Assembly: GCA_964460035.1 (NCBI GenBank)
Contig: CAYWPG010000013.1
Coordinates: 1 to 64,000, forward strand
Origin: CAYWPG01 sp964460035
GTDB lineage: Bacteria > Pseudomonadota > Gammaproteobacteria > Nitrococcales > AK92
DNA length: 64,000 nucleotides
Direction of reading: 5' to 3'
Shown: one piece after another, positions 25,507 through 32,933 of the stretch
Layout of the letters: every line of letters starts with the position of its first letter
Numbering within the stretch: the stretch's first letter is position 1
Notes under the pieces: generated by a model
The model's input: the letters and a program-made list of their open reading frames with translations, nothing else
Told to the model about the DNA's origin: nothing
The model's database searches: none
Position numbers and translations under genes: made by a program

Positions 25507-26289
25507 TCAACGCCGCAGTACCAGCAGCTTCTTGATCTCAGCGATGGCCTTCGCCGGGTTCAAGCCCTTGGGGCAGGTGTTGGTGCAGTTCATGATGGTG
25601 TGGCACCGATAGAGCTTGAACGGATCCTCCAGCGCATCCAAACGCTCGCCGGTGGCCTCGTCGCGGCTATCAGCGATCCAGCGATACGCTTGCAACAGTA
25701 TCGCCGGGCCGAGATAGCGGTCGCCATTCCACCAGTAGCTCGGGCACGCGGTAGAGCAGCAGGCACAGAGAATGCACTCGTACAGTCCGTCGAGCTTGGC
25801 GCGATCCTCCTTGGACTGCAGGCGCTCCCGATCCGGCGGCGGCGGCGTCTGCGTCTGCATCCACGGCTTGATCGAGGCGAGCTGAGCGTAGAAGTGCGTC
25901 AGGTCCGGCACCAGATCCTTGATAACCGGCATATGCGGCAACGGGTAAATCACCACCTCGTCGCTTTTGATGTCCTCGATCGCCTTGGTGCAGGCCAACG
26001 TGTTCTTGCCGTCAATGTTCATCGCGCAGGAGCCGCAGATGCCCTCACGACAGGAACGGCGGAACGTCAGCGTGGAGTCGATCTCGTTCTTGATCTTGAT
26101 CAGCGCGTCCAACACCATCGGACCGCAGGTATCCAGATCGACCTCGTAGGTGTCCATACGAGGGTTCTGCCCGCTGTCGGGCGACCACCGGTACACCTTG
26201 AAGCGCCGAACGTTCTTCGCACCCTGCGGCGCCGGATAAGTCGTACCCGTACCGACGACGGAGTTGGCGGGAAGTCTTAACTGAGCCAT
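25507..26289 (-). CDS. sdhB: succinate dehydrogenase iron-sulfur subunit
   Basis: SdhB carries electrons from SdhA to the membrane quinone site through three Fe-S clusters. The 260-residue protein has the [2Fe-2S] motif CREGICGSC plus a later cysteine in NTLACTKA, then CILCACCSTACPSYWW and CHTIMNCTNTCPKGLNP for the [4Fe-4S] and [3Fe-4S] clusters. ATG 26289 with a GAGG site is preferred over 26295. It follows sdhA after 21 bases. Confidence 0.96.
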   Translation of the reverse strand: MAQLRLPANSVVGTGTTYPAPQGAKNVRRFKVYRWSPDSGQNPRMDTYEVDLDTCGPMVLDALIKIKNEIDSTLTFRRSCREGICGSCAMNIDGKNTLACTKAIEDIKSDEVVIYPLPHMPVIKDLVPDLTHFYAQLASIKPWMQTQTPPPPDRERLQSKEDRAKLDGLYECILCACCSTACPSYWWNGDRYLGPAILLQAYRWIADSRDEATGERLDALEDPFKLYRCHTIMNCTNTCPKGLNPAKAIAEIKKLLVLRR

Positions 26290-26310
26290 GAGCAATAACC
26301 TCGTCGATTA

Positions 26311-28104
26311 TTAGTAGACGCGAGCCTGCGGCGGAAAGACCTCCACCTCATCGGTCAGCGTGTACAAGTGAACCGGACGATAGTCGATCGTGACTTTCCC
26401 CTTGTCATCCATCCAGGCCAGGGTGTGCTTCAGCCACTCTTCGTCGTTGCGCTCCGGATAGTCTTCGCGCGCGTGAGCGCCTCGGCTCTCCGTGCGATTG
26501 ACGGCGGATCGAATGGTAGTCACCGCGGAGCCCAGCAGGTTCTCCAGCTCCAGCGTCTCGATCAGGTCCGAGTTCCACACCAGCGAGCGGTCCTTGATGC
26601 CCACGTCGCTGAAAGAAGCGAATACCTCGTCCATCTTTTCGCAACCTTCCGCAAGGCTCTCGCCCGTGCGGAACACCGCAGCGTAGTTCTGCATGACGCG
26701 CTGCATGTTGTCGCGGATCTGCGCCGTGCTGAGGCTGCCCTTGGCATTGCGCAGCCGGTCCAGGCGGCTGAGCGCCAGGTCCGAGCCGTCCGCCGGCAAC
26801 GGCCGATGATGCCGGCCCATGTCCTTGATGATCTCCGCTGCGCGGATGGCCGCGGCACGGCCGAACACCACCAGGTCGAGCAACGAGTTGGAACCTAGGC
26901 GGTTCGCCCCGTGCACCGATACGCACGCCGCCTCGCCGATGGCCATCAGCCCCGGCACTATCGTTTCCGGATTGCCGTTCTTCAGCGTCACCACTTCGCC
27001 GTGATAATTGGTCGGGATCCCGCCCATGTTGTAGTGGACGGTGGGGATCACCGGAATCGGCTCCTTGGTCACGTCCACGCCGGCGAAGATCTTGGCCGAC
27101 TCGGCAATACCCGGCAGGCGCTCGTTGATCACATCCGCACCGAGGTGCTCCAGGTGCAGATAGATATGATCCTTCAACGGGCCAACGCCCCGGCCTTCGC
27201 GAATCTCGATGGTCATCGCGCGGCTGACGACGTCGCGCGAGGCGAGGTCCTTCGCGTTGGGGGCATAACGCTCCATGAAGCGCTCGCCCTCGGAGTTGGT
27301 CAGATACCCCCCCTCGCCGCGCACACCCTCGGTGATCAGACAGCCCGAACCGTAGATGCCGGTGGGATGGAACTGCACGAACTCCATATCCTGCAGCGCC
27401 AGGCCAGCACGCAGCGCCATACCGTTACCGTCGCCGGTGCAGGTATGCGCGGAGGTGCAAGAGAAGTAGCTGCGACCGTAACCGCCGGTCGCCAGCACCA
27501 CGATGTGCGAGCGGAAGCGGTGCAGCGTGCCGTCGGCCATGTTCAGGGCGATGACGCCGCGACAGGCGCCTTCGGCATCCATGATCAGGTCGATCGCGAA
27601 ATACTCGATGAAGAACTCGGCCTCGTGCTTGAGCGCCTGCTGGTAGAGCGTGTGCAGGATCGCGTGCCCGGTACGGTCTGCGGCAGCGCAAGTACGCTGA
27701 GCGCGCCCCTCGCCGAAGTTGGTGGTCATGCCGCCGAAGGGCCGCTGATAGATCTTGCCGTCCTCCGTGCGCGAGAACGGCACGCCATAGTGCTCCAGCT
27801 CGATGATCGCCGGGATCGCCTCGCGGCACATGTACTCGATAGCGTCCTGGTCGCCCAGCCAGTCCGACCCCTTCACCGTGTCGTACATGTGCCAGCGCCA
27901 GTCGTCTTCGCCCATGTTACCCAGCGCAGCCGAAATACCGCCCTGGGCGGCTACCGTATGGCTGCGGGTCGGGAAGACCTTGGTAACGCACGCCGTCTTC
28001 AGCCCCTTCTCGGCCATGCCGAAGGTGGCGCGCAAACCGGCGCCGCCGGCGCCAACGACGACGACGTCATAAGTGTGATCGATAATCGTGTAACCGCCAG
28101 ACAT
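26311..28104 (-). CDS. sdhA: succinate dehydrogenase flavoprotein subunit
   Basis: SdhA oxidises succinate to fumarate with covalent FAD. The 597-residue protein has the nucleotide fold VVVVGAGGAGLRA, the FAD-linking histidine H49 in TRSHTVAAQGG, the substrate region QFHPTGIYG, and HGANRLGSNSLLDLVVFGR. Its assembly helpers SdhE and an SdhAF4 homologue are encoded at the two ends of the same cluster. The start is 3 bases after the sdhD stop. Confidence 0.97.
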   Translation of the reverse strand: MSGGYTIIDHTYDVVVVGAGGAGLRATFGMAEKGLKTACVTKVFPTRSHTVAAQGGISAALGNMGEDDWRWHMYDTVKGSDWLGDQDAIEYMCREAIPAIIELEHYGVPFSRTEDGKIYQRPFGGMTTNFGEGRAQRTCAAADRTGHAILHTLYQQALKHEAEFFIEYFAIDLIMDAEGACRGVIALNMADGTLHRFRSHIVVLATGGYGRSYFSCTSAHTCTGDGNGMALRAGLALQDMEFVQFHPTGIYGSGCLITEGVRGEGGYLTNSEGERFMERYAPNAKDLASRDVVSRAMTIEIREGRGVGPLKDHIYLHLEHLGADVINERLPGIAESAKIFAGVDVTKEPIPVIPTVHYNMGGIPTNYHGEVVTLKNGNPETIVPGLMAIGEAACVSVHGANRLGSNSLLDLVVFGRAAAIRAAEIIKDMGRHHRPLPADGSDLALSRLDRLRNAKGSLSTAQIRDNMQRVMQNYAAVFRTGESLAEGCEKMDEVFASFSDVGIKDRSLVWNSDLIETLELENLLGSAVTTIRSAVNRTESRGAHAREDYPERNDEEWLKHTLAWMDDKGKVTIDYRPVHLYTLTDEVEVFPPQARVY

Positions 28105-28107
28105 CCA

Positions 28108-28491
28108 CTAGCCTCCGAAAGCGACCCGTAGCACCGCGAAGATACCCGCTGCGGCGAGTGCGAACGCGACGAATTTGGTGAGAATAATGCACGTAAACTT
28201 CAGCCACTCGCTGTGGATGTAGTCTTCGTATACCACCTGCATGCCCAGCTGGAGGTGGTGAAAGCTGACCGCGATCAGCAGGATCATCAGCACGGCCGGC
28301 ACCGGCGAAGAGATCCACGCAACCACCGTGGCGTAGTCGGCGCTGGCGTAGCGAACCAGCGAGAACACGAACCACAGGTACAGCGGAACCAGTGCCAGGC
28401 CGGTCAACCGCTCCACCATCCAATGGCCAACGCCATCCTTCGCCGAGCCCAGGCCCTTCGCCTGGCGCAAGGGTGTCCGATACTTGCTCAT
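28108..28491 (-). CDS. sdhD: succinate dehydrogenase membrane anchor SdhD
   Basis: A 127-residue membrane anchor with three transmembrane segments. SFHHLQLGMQVVYEDYIH contains the histidine and the Tyr/Asp pattern used for heme b and quinone binding in the family. ATG 28491 shares one base with the sdhC stop (TGATG); the in-frame GTG 28494 is the alternative. Confidence 0.92.
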   Translation of the reverse strand: MSKYRTPLRQAKGLGSAKDGVGHWMVERLTGLALVPLYLWFVFSLVRYASADYATVVAWISSPVPAVLMILLIAVSFHHLQLGMQVVYEDYIHSEWLKFTCIILTKFVAFALAAAGIFAVLRVAFGG

Positions 28492-28880
28492 CACGCGCCC
28501 CCCACCGTGAAGTACAGAACCCAGGTCAGCAGCGTCAGCACAATGCTCGCCGCCACGACCACGCGCGCGGACCGCAGCGCGGTTTCAAGCTCGAGACCCA
28601 CACCGGCATCCCAGATGAGGTGACGAATGCCGTTGCAGAAGTGGTAGAACAGCGCGAACGTAAAGCCGAACAGGACGATCTTGCCGATTATGCTGCCGAA
28701 CAGCGCCTGCGCCGTCGCGTACGCATCCGGGCCGCTGGCCAGCGCGACCAGCCAGTAGACCAGGAAGATGCTGCCAACGCTGAGGACGACCCCGGTGATG
28801 CGGTGCAGGATGGAGGGGTAGCCGGTCCAGCCCAGCCTATAGTGCATAAAAGGTGAAAGCGGTCGGTTATCCGTCTGCAT
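28491..28880 (-). CDS. sdhC: succinate dehydrogenase cytochrome b556 subunit SdhC
   Basis: A 129-residue membrane protein with three spans and the SdhC signature: RPLSPFMHYRLGWTGYPSILHRITG at the N-terminus and FYHFCNGIRHLIWD with the heme-ligand histidine. It is the first structural gene of the sdhCDAB operon. The 199 bases upstream, before the SdhAF4 gene, contain a large hairpin. Confidence 0.94.
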   Translation of the reverse strand: MQTDNRPLSPFMHYRLGWTGYPSILHRITGVVLSVGSIFLVYWLVALASGPDAYATAQALFGSIIGKIVLFGFTFALFYHFCNGIRHLIWDAGVGLELETALRSARVVVAASIVLTLLTWVLYFTVGGA

Positions 28881-28934
28881 TAATAGACTCGCTCTGCAGT
28901 TGGGCCATGCCGTCGCACGGCGGGTAAGCTAAAC

Positions 28935-28999
28935 GCTCGCGATCAAGCGCGCAAGCGGTACCGTCGCCGGTATCCGCTGACACGCGCTTGATCGCGAGC
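28935..28999. repeat. 17-bp perfect inverted repeat with a nested stem
   Basis: GCTCGCGATCAAGCGCG (28935-28951) is the exact reverse complement of 28983-28999. The 31-base spacer contains a further stem, AGCGGTACC pairing with GGTA-T-CCGCT around a 6-base loop, so the whole can form a hairpin of about 26 pairs. It lies 55 bases upstream of sdhC in the SDH transcript. No T-run follows on either strand. An attenuator, a processing or stability element, or a decayed mobile repeat are possible. Confidence 0.7.
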
Positions 29000-29079
29000 A
29001 CTCATCGGTCCGTATATCGCGCGCGAGCGTTGTGGGCACTGTGGGCGCTGATCGCCAGATCGCAGCACCTCCACAGCGA

Positions 29080-29244
29080 TCAGAAATCGTAGCAGCGCCC
29101 ATTGCGCTCCCAATCCCCATAGCGGGTCGGCTCCGGACCCTTGGGGCCGCCGATCTCTTTGGGGCTGGGCGCATCCGCTCGGTCCTGTTCGCGCCGATCA
29201 GGCTGAGTATCGGCCGCGCGCGGTTTGTCATGAGTGTGTTCCAT
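29080..29244 (-). CDS. succinate dehydrogenase assembly factor 4 homologue (DUF1674)
   Basis: This 54-residue gene is easily missed. Its C-terminus contains GGPKGPEPTRYGDWE followed by NGRCYDF, nearly identical to the conserved end of eukaryotic SDHAF4 and bacterial DUF1674 proteins, which bind flavinylated SdhA and promote its joining with SdhB. The N-terminal half is charged and low in complexity, as in relatives. ATG 29244 has an AGGTGG site 9 bases upstream. It is the first gene of the leftward SDH cluster, 199 bases before sdhC. Confidence 0.93.
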   Translation of the reverse strand: MEHTHDKPRAADTQPDRREQDRADAPSPKEIGGPKGPEPTRYGDWERNGRCYDF

Positions 29245-29274
29245 ATCTAGGATCCACCTGGTTAGCCGCGGCGC

Positions 29275-29283
29275 ATTATGGCA
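29275..29283 (-). promoter_or_regulatory. extended -10 promoter of the SDH cluster
   Basis: The minus strand reads TGC-CATAAT: a TGn extension plus a -10 hexamer with 5 of 6 consensus bases, about 30 bases before the SdhAF4 start. No good -35 box is visible, as is common for extended -10 promoters. Confidence 0.4.
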
Positions 29284-29452
29284 TAACTAGACCCAATCTC
29301 GTAGTGCTTTAGAGTCGGCGCGCCGCTCACGGGGGCTTGGACCTTAAGATGGGGACGGCGGACGCCGCTTCCGCCCCCGGCTCCGCAACGCCCCTGCCGC
29401 CAGCTGAGCGGCCGCCTCACATCCAAACGGGATTGAGATATGAGGAGCGATC

Positions 29453-30430
29453 ATGCAAGAGCCTTGGGACTGGCTGTCATCCCCCCCGTCCACCAACGTA
29501 TCGGCATTCGGACCGGCTGGAATTGCCTGCCCGCTGACGAATCTGGGAGTCATCCGGGCGCGCGGGGCTGATGCGCAGAGCTTTTTGCAATCCCAGCTAA
29601 GCAACGATATCGCCGGCCTGCCAGCTGACTCTAGCCGCCTGGCGGCCTACTGCAATCCCAAGGGGAGAATGATCGCGCTGCTGCGCGTGTTCCGCTGGGG
29701 CGACGATTTCGGGCTGTTGCTGCCGCGTGAGCTGCTGGACAAGACCCTGGCCCGTCTTCGCATGTTCGTGCTCCGCTCCAAAGTGGAGCTGATCGTCGAA
29801 CCGGCAGGCGTGATCGGAGTGCACGGACCGGCCGCCATCGCGGCACTGAACCCGCTTCTGGATGGCGAGCTGCCCGCAGCCGAGGACGGTATCGCTGTGC
29901 GCGAGGACTGTGTGGTGCTGCGTCCTGCCGGCTCGCAGCCGCGGCTGCAACTCATCGCGCACGCCGCGCCGTTGCGACGCTATTGGAGCCAGCTGGCCGA
30001 TACGGCAGAACCGGTAGCCCCGGCCGTTTGGGATCTGCTGGACATCCGCGCCGGTCTGCCGACGGTGCTAGCGAATACGCAGGAAGCCTTCGTGCCCCAA
30101 ATGGCGAACTTGGACCTGGTCGGCGGAATCAGTTTCACCAAAGGCTGCTATCCCGGCCAGGAAATCGTCGCGCGCATGCATTACTTGGGCAACCTTAAGC
30201 GGCGCACGTACCGTGCAGCGGTCGAAGGCGAGGCGCCTGCGCCCGGCGCGGAAATCCGTACCCAGGAGGGAGCCCTCGCCGGTCAAGTGATGCTGTCCGC
30301 ACCTCGCGTCGAGGGCGGAGCGGAGCTACTGGCAGTGCTTCAGATCGAGCGTGCCTCTCAGGGCGGCCTGATCTGCGAGGGCCGCGAACTCAGTCTGTTG
30401 CCGCTACCCTACTCGCTCGCTGCAGACTAA
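29453..30430 (+). CDS. ygfZ: folate-binding protein YgfZ
   Basis: YgfZ supports repair and assembly of certain iron-sulfur enzymes through bound tetrahydrofolate. The 325-residue protein has the family signature KGCYPGQEIVAR with the essential cysteine, followed by MHYLGNLKRR, and the GcvT-like N-terminal fold (SFLQSQLSNDI, AAYCNPKGRMIALLRVFR). ATG 29453 has a strong GAGGAG site. It is divergent from the SDH cluster, a neighbourhood that fits Fe-S enzyme maturation. Confidence 0.94.
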   Translation: MQEPWDWLSSPPSTNVSAFGPAGIACPLTNLGVIRARGADAQSFLQSQLSNDIAGLPADSSRLAAYCNPKGRMIALLRVFRWGDDFGLLLPRELLDKTLARLRMFVLRSKVELIVEPAGVIGVHGPAAIAALNPLLDGELPAAEDGIAVREDCVVLRPAGSQPRLQLIAHAAPLRRYWSQLADTAEPVAPAVWDLLDIRAGLPTVLANTQEAFVPQMANLDLVGGISFTKGCYPGQEIVARMHYLGNLKRRTYRAAVEGEAPAPGAEIRTQEGALAGQVMLSAPRVEGGAELLAVLQIERASQGGLICEGRELSLLPLPYSLAAD

Positions 30431-30521
30431 GCGCCAGCCACGGGGATCGGTCCATCGCACCCGGGCAAAACGGAACGGCGTAAGCAGATCGAAGGCCCGC
30501 AGGCCAAGCGAGGGCGCCCCT

Positions 30522-30540
30522 AGGGCGCCCCACCTCTTGC
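30522..30540. terminator. hairpin between ygfZ and the entericidin gene
   Basis: GGGCGCCC (30522-30529) and GGGCGCCC (30533-30540) are self-complementary arms around a 3-base loop, placed between two converging genes. It could end transcription from both sides, although no T-run is present. Confidence 0.5.
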
Positions 30541-30550
30541 GCAAGACAAT

Positions 30551-30730
30551 CTAATCCAGGCTCTGCGAACGCTGCTCATACGGCTGGTTCTGCTGCGCCG
30601 TATCCTCTATGGCCTCGCCCGCGGCTGCCGTGTCGCGACCGACACCTGCCGTCGTCTCGCAGCCCACGAGCAGCAGCAGCGAAAACAGTGCACCAGCAAT
30701 CGTAAACCCGGCGTACTTCCTGTGCTTCAT
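30551..30730 (-). CDS. entericidin-like small lipoprotein 1
   Basis: A 59-residue protein with a lipoprotein signal (MKHRKYAGFTIAGALFSLLLL, lipobox LVGC) and the entericidin signature CETTAGVGRDTAAAGEAIEDTA. EcnA/EcnB of E. coli are small membrane lipoproteins expressed under stress and proposed to act as an antidote/toxin pair. ATG 30730 has a perfect GGAGGATAAG site. It is the second of two tandem paralogues. Confidence 0.88.
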   Translation of the reverse strand: MKHRKYAGFTIAGALFSLLLLVGCETTAGVGRDTAAAGEAIEDTAQQNQPYEQRSQSLD

Positions 30731-30842
30731 CTTATCCTCCCTGATGATTGCCCTCCCCCATGCCTTTCGGGCTGCTATCATCGGTTGCAACAACCCGCTT
30801 GGAAAACGCAAAAGCTTCAAGAGCTGACTTGGCTGTATGTCG

Positions 30843-31016
30843 TTAATTCTGGGATGGGCTGCCGTAAGGCTGATGACGCTCGGCGCTACCTTCGATCCCT
30901 TCGCCGGCCGCTTCGATATCGCGCCCAACGCCGGCGGTGGTTTCGCAACCGGCCAGGAACATCGCACTTGCCAGCAATAGCGCCGGCACAGCGCAAATGA
31001 ATTTACGCAAATCCAT
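30843..31016 (-). CDS. entericidin-like small lipoprotein 2
   Basis: A 57-residue paralogue of the gene at 30551-30730: MDLRKFICAVPALLLASAMF, lipobox LAGC, then CETTAGVGRDIEAAGEGIEGSAE. ATG 31016 follows GGGAGGT with a 5-base spacer; an upstream ATG at 31020 leads to a stop within five codons. The two genes are 112 bases apart and share CETTAGVGRD exactly, indicating a local duplication. Confidence 0.87.
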   Translation of the reverse strand: MDLRKFICAVPALLLASAMFLAGCETTAGVGRDIEAAGEGIEGSAERHQPYGSPSQN

Positions 31017-31197
31017 CCATACCTCCCGAACGGCAAAGTTACTTGACTTGCTATCCGTTCAGTAGGTAGTGACCCTCTAAACGATGTTCAAGTTGTAGCT
31101 GCTGTGGCCAACGACGAGCTTCCCGGGGACAAGCTGTTGACCCCGTTAACAAACGGCCAAATTCTATTCGACAAAACGCACCGCGACGCGGCGAAGG

Positions 31198-32493
31198 CTA
31201 CAAGAACAACCAGCTGCAAACCGCCACGGCAGCGAATACGGCCACCGCATCGGCGGTCAAGGCAGCTGGCAGAGCATGGCGCATCCGGCGGATGCGTATA
31301 GCGCCGAAGTACACCGCAAGAACGTAAAATGTGGTCTCCGTCGAACCTTGCAACGTAGTGACCAGCAAGCCTACGTAACTGTCCGGACCGATGGCCGGAT
31401 CGTTGATGATGGATGCCATCACCCCGTAGGCTCCAGAGCCGGACAAGGGCCTGAGCAGCGCCATGGGCAATGCTTCGGCAGGCAAGCCCACACGTGCGGT
31501 CAACCCGCCTAGCCAGCCGACCAGCACATCCATGGCGCCGCTGGCGCGAAACATCCCTACCGCCACCAGAATGGCCACCAGGTAGGGAATGATGCGCAGC
31601 GCCACCTGAAACCCGTCCTTTGCGCCCTCCACGAAGGCCTCGTACACCGGCACTCCTCGCAGCAGACCGAAGGTCAGAAAACCGACCATCAAGCCGGGGA
31701 TGATCCACGGTGCGATATGCCGGCCATAGACCACAGTGAGCGGCACCATGGCCGCTAGCGCAGTCAGCGCCAACCCCGAGGCCCATAAGGGGTAGGCTTG
31801 CTCCGCCGCAGGCGGCAAGCTGGCCTCGTCGCCCTGTTCCACGAACTGCGGCGATGCCTCCGGCGCTACTGCCGCAGCAGATTCGGGCGGGAAAAACCGC
31901 GCATAGCTTTTCGCCGCGATGATCGCAGCCGCCGTGGCGCAGATGCTCGCGAACAAGGTCGTGGGCAGAATCGCGGCCGGTTCTGCCGATCCGGCCGCCG
32001 CACGCAATGCGATCACGCCGGTGGGCAGCAACGTAACGCTGGATGTATTGATTGCCAGGAAAAGCACCATGGCATCGGTGGCGGTACCGGGCCGCGGATT
32101 GAGCTTCTCCAGCTCCTGCATGGCGCGTATTCCGAAAGGCGTAGCAGCGTTGCCCAGCCCCAGCGCATTCGCGGACAGATTCAGGATCATCGCGCCCATA
32201 GCCGGGTGATCGGGCGGGACTTGCGGAAACAGACGCACCATCAGCGGACGGATCAGCTTGGCAATAATGGTAAGCAAGCCGCCCGCCTCAGCAACTTTCA
32301 TCAGACCAAGAAACAGGGCCATCACGCCAACCAGCCCAATGGCCAGTTCCACCGCTCCGCCTGCGGCGGTTATCATGCTGCTGCTCAATTGCTCCATGGG
32401 CAGCGGCTCGCCAATGGGCAGTGGGCCTGCAAGCTGCCGCCACGCCGCGTAGGCGAACGCCATGAAGACGATAGCGAAAAAGATCAGGTTCAT
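31198..32493 (-). CDS. fused SpmA/SpmB-type Gate-domain membrane protein
   Basis: A 431-residue polytopic membrane protein with two nucleoside-recognition (Gate) halves. The first contains GLVGVMALFLGLMKVAEAGGL, SANALGLGNAATPFGIRAMQELEKLN and FLAINTSSVTLLPTGVIALR, as in SpmA; the second contains PYLVAILVAVGMFRASGAMD, LLRPLSGSGAYGVM and GLLVTTLQGSTETTFYVLAVYFG, as in SpmB. In spore formers these are separate genes; in non-sporulating proteobacteria the fusion is common and its substrate unknown. The gene stands alone. Confidence 0.85.
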   Translation of the reverse strand: MNLIFFAIVFMAFAYAAWRQLAGPLPIGEPLPMEQLSSSMITAAGGAVELAIGLVGVMALFLGLMKVAEAGGLLTIIAKLIRPLMVRLFPQVPPDHPAMGAMILNLSANALGLGNAATPFGIRAMQELEKLNPRPGTATDAMVLFLAINTSSVTLLPTGVIALRAAAGSAEPAAILPTTLFASICATAAAIIAAKSYARFFPPESAAAVAPEASPQFVEQGDEASLPPAAEQAYPLWASGLALTALAAMVPLTVVYGRHIAPWIIPGLMVGFLTFGLLRGVPVYEAFVEGAKDGFQVALRIIPYLVAILVAVGMFRASGAMDVLVGWLGGLTARVGLPAEALPMALLRPLSGSGAYGVMASIINDPAIGPDSYVGLLVTTLQGSTETTFYVLAVYFGAIRIRRMRHALPAALTADAVAVFAAVAVCSWLFL

Positions 32494-32933
32494 GGGCTTG
32501 GAGCAGTTCGGCCGACTATGCTACGGCCATTCTACACAACAAGCTCTGCGCCAATAGCGAGCAGTTGGATAAACAAAGCGAAGCGCGCATATCCTATGGC
32601 TTGCGCGACATTCGGCGGTTGGTACTTGCCGCGCTGCTGGGAGAGATTCGCAGCGGCCTGCAAGAAAATGCCGTACAAGGCTATTCCAGGCTCTGTATGG
32701 CGTGCTCGCGGCCGGCGGGCCGGCTTGCTCGCCGCGGCGCGCCCGTGGAAACAGCGGGGCAGCAGCCCCAGGCAAAAGCGAGGGGGGCGCGACTGGCGCC
32801 GCTTCACTACCGCCTTTGCTACTGGCCGACGGGGCATGCCGAGTGCATCATGGCACTTTGCGCGTCCCTGATATCAGCGGCAGCTTTCTGCTGACTGCAT
32901 ATCGAACTTGAAGCAGAACGATGCGAGGTTCCT
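32494..32933. other. 440-base intergenic region upstream of fadD
   Basis: This region separates two divergent genes. Both strands are open for about 100 codons, but neither frame shows a ribosome-binding site plus a family motif, so I call no gene. It must hold the promoters of fadD and the SpmAB-type gene; none is convincing by eye. Confidence 0.5.

Noticed and set aside
26911..28131. 406-codon open frame antisense to sdhA
   Set aside because: Same reasoning: it is a mirror of sdhA codon bias, with no domain or signal of its own.
32565..32894. 109-codon rightward frame between the SpmAB-type gene and fadD
   Set aside because: No ribosome-binding site or recognisable family, and the opposite strand is equally open.
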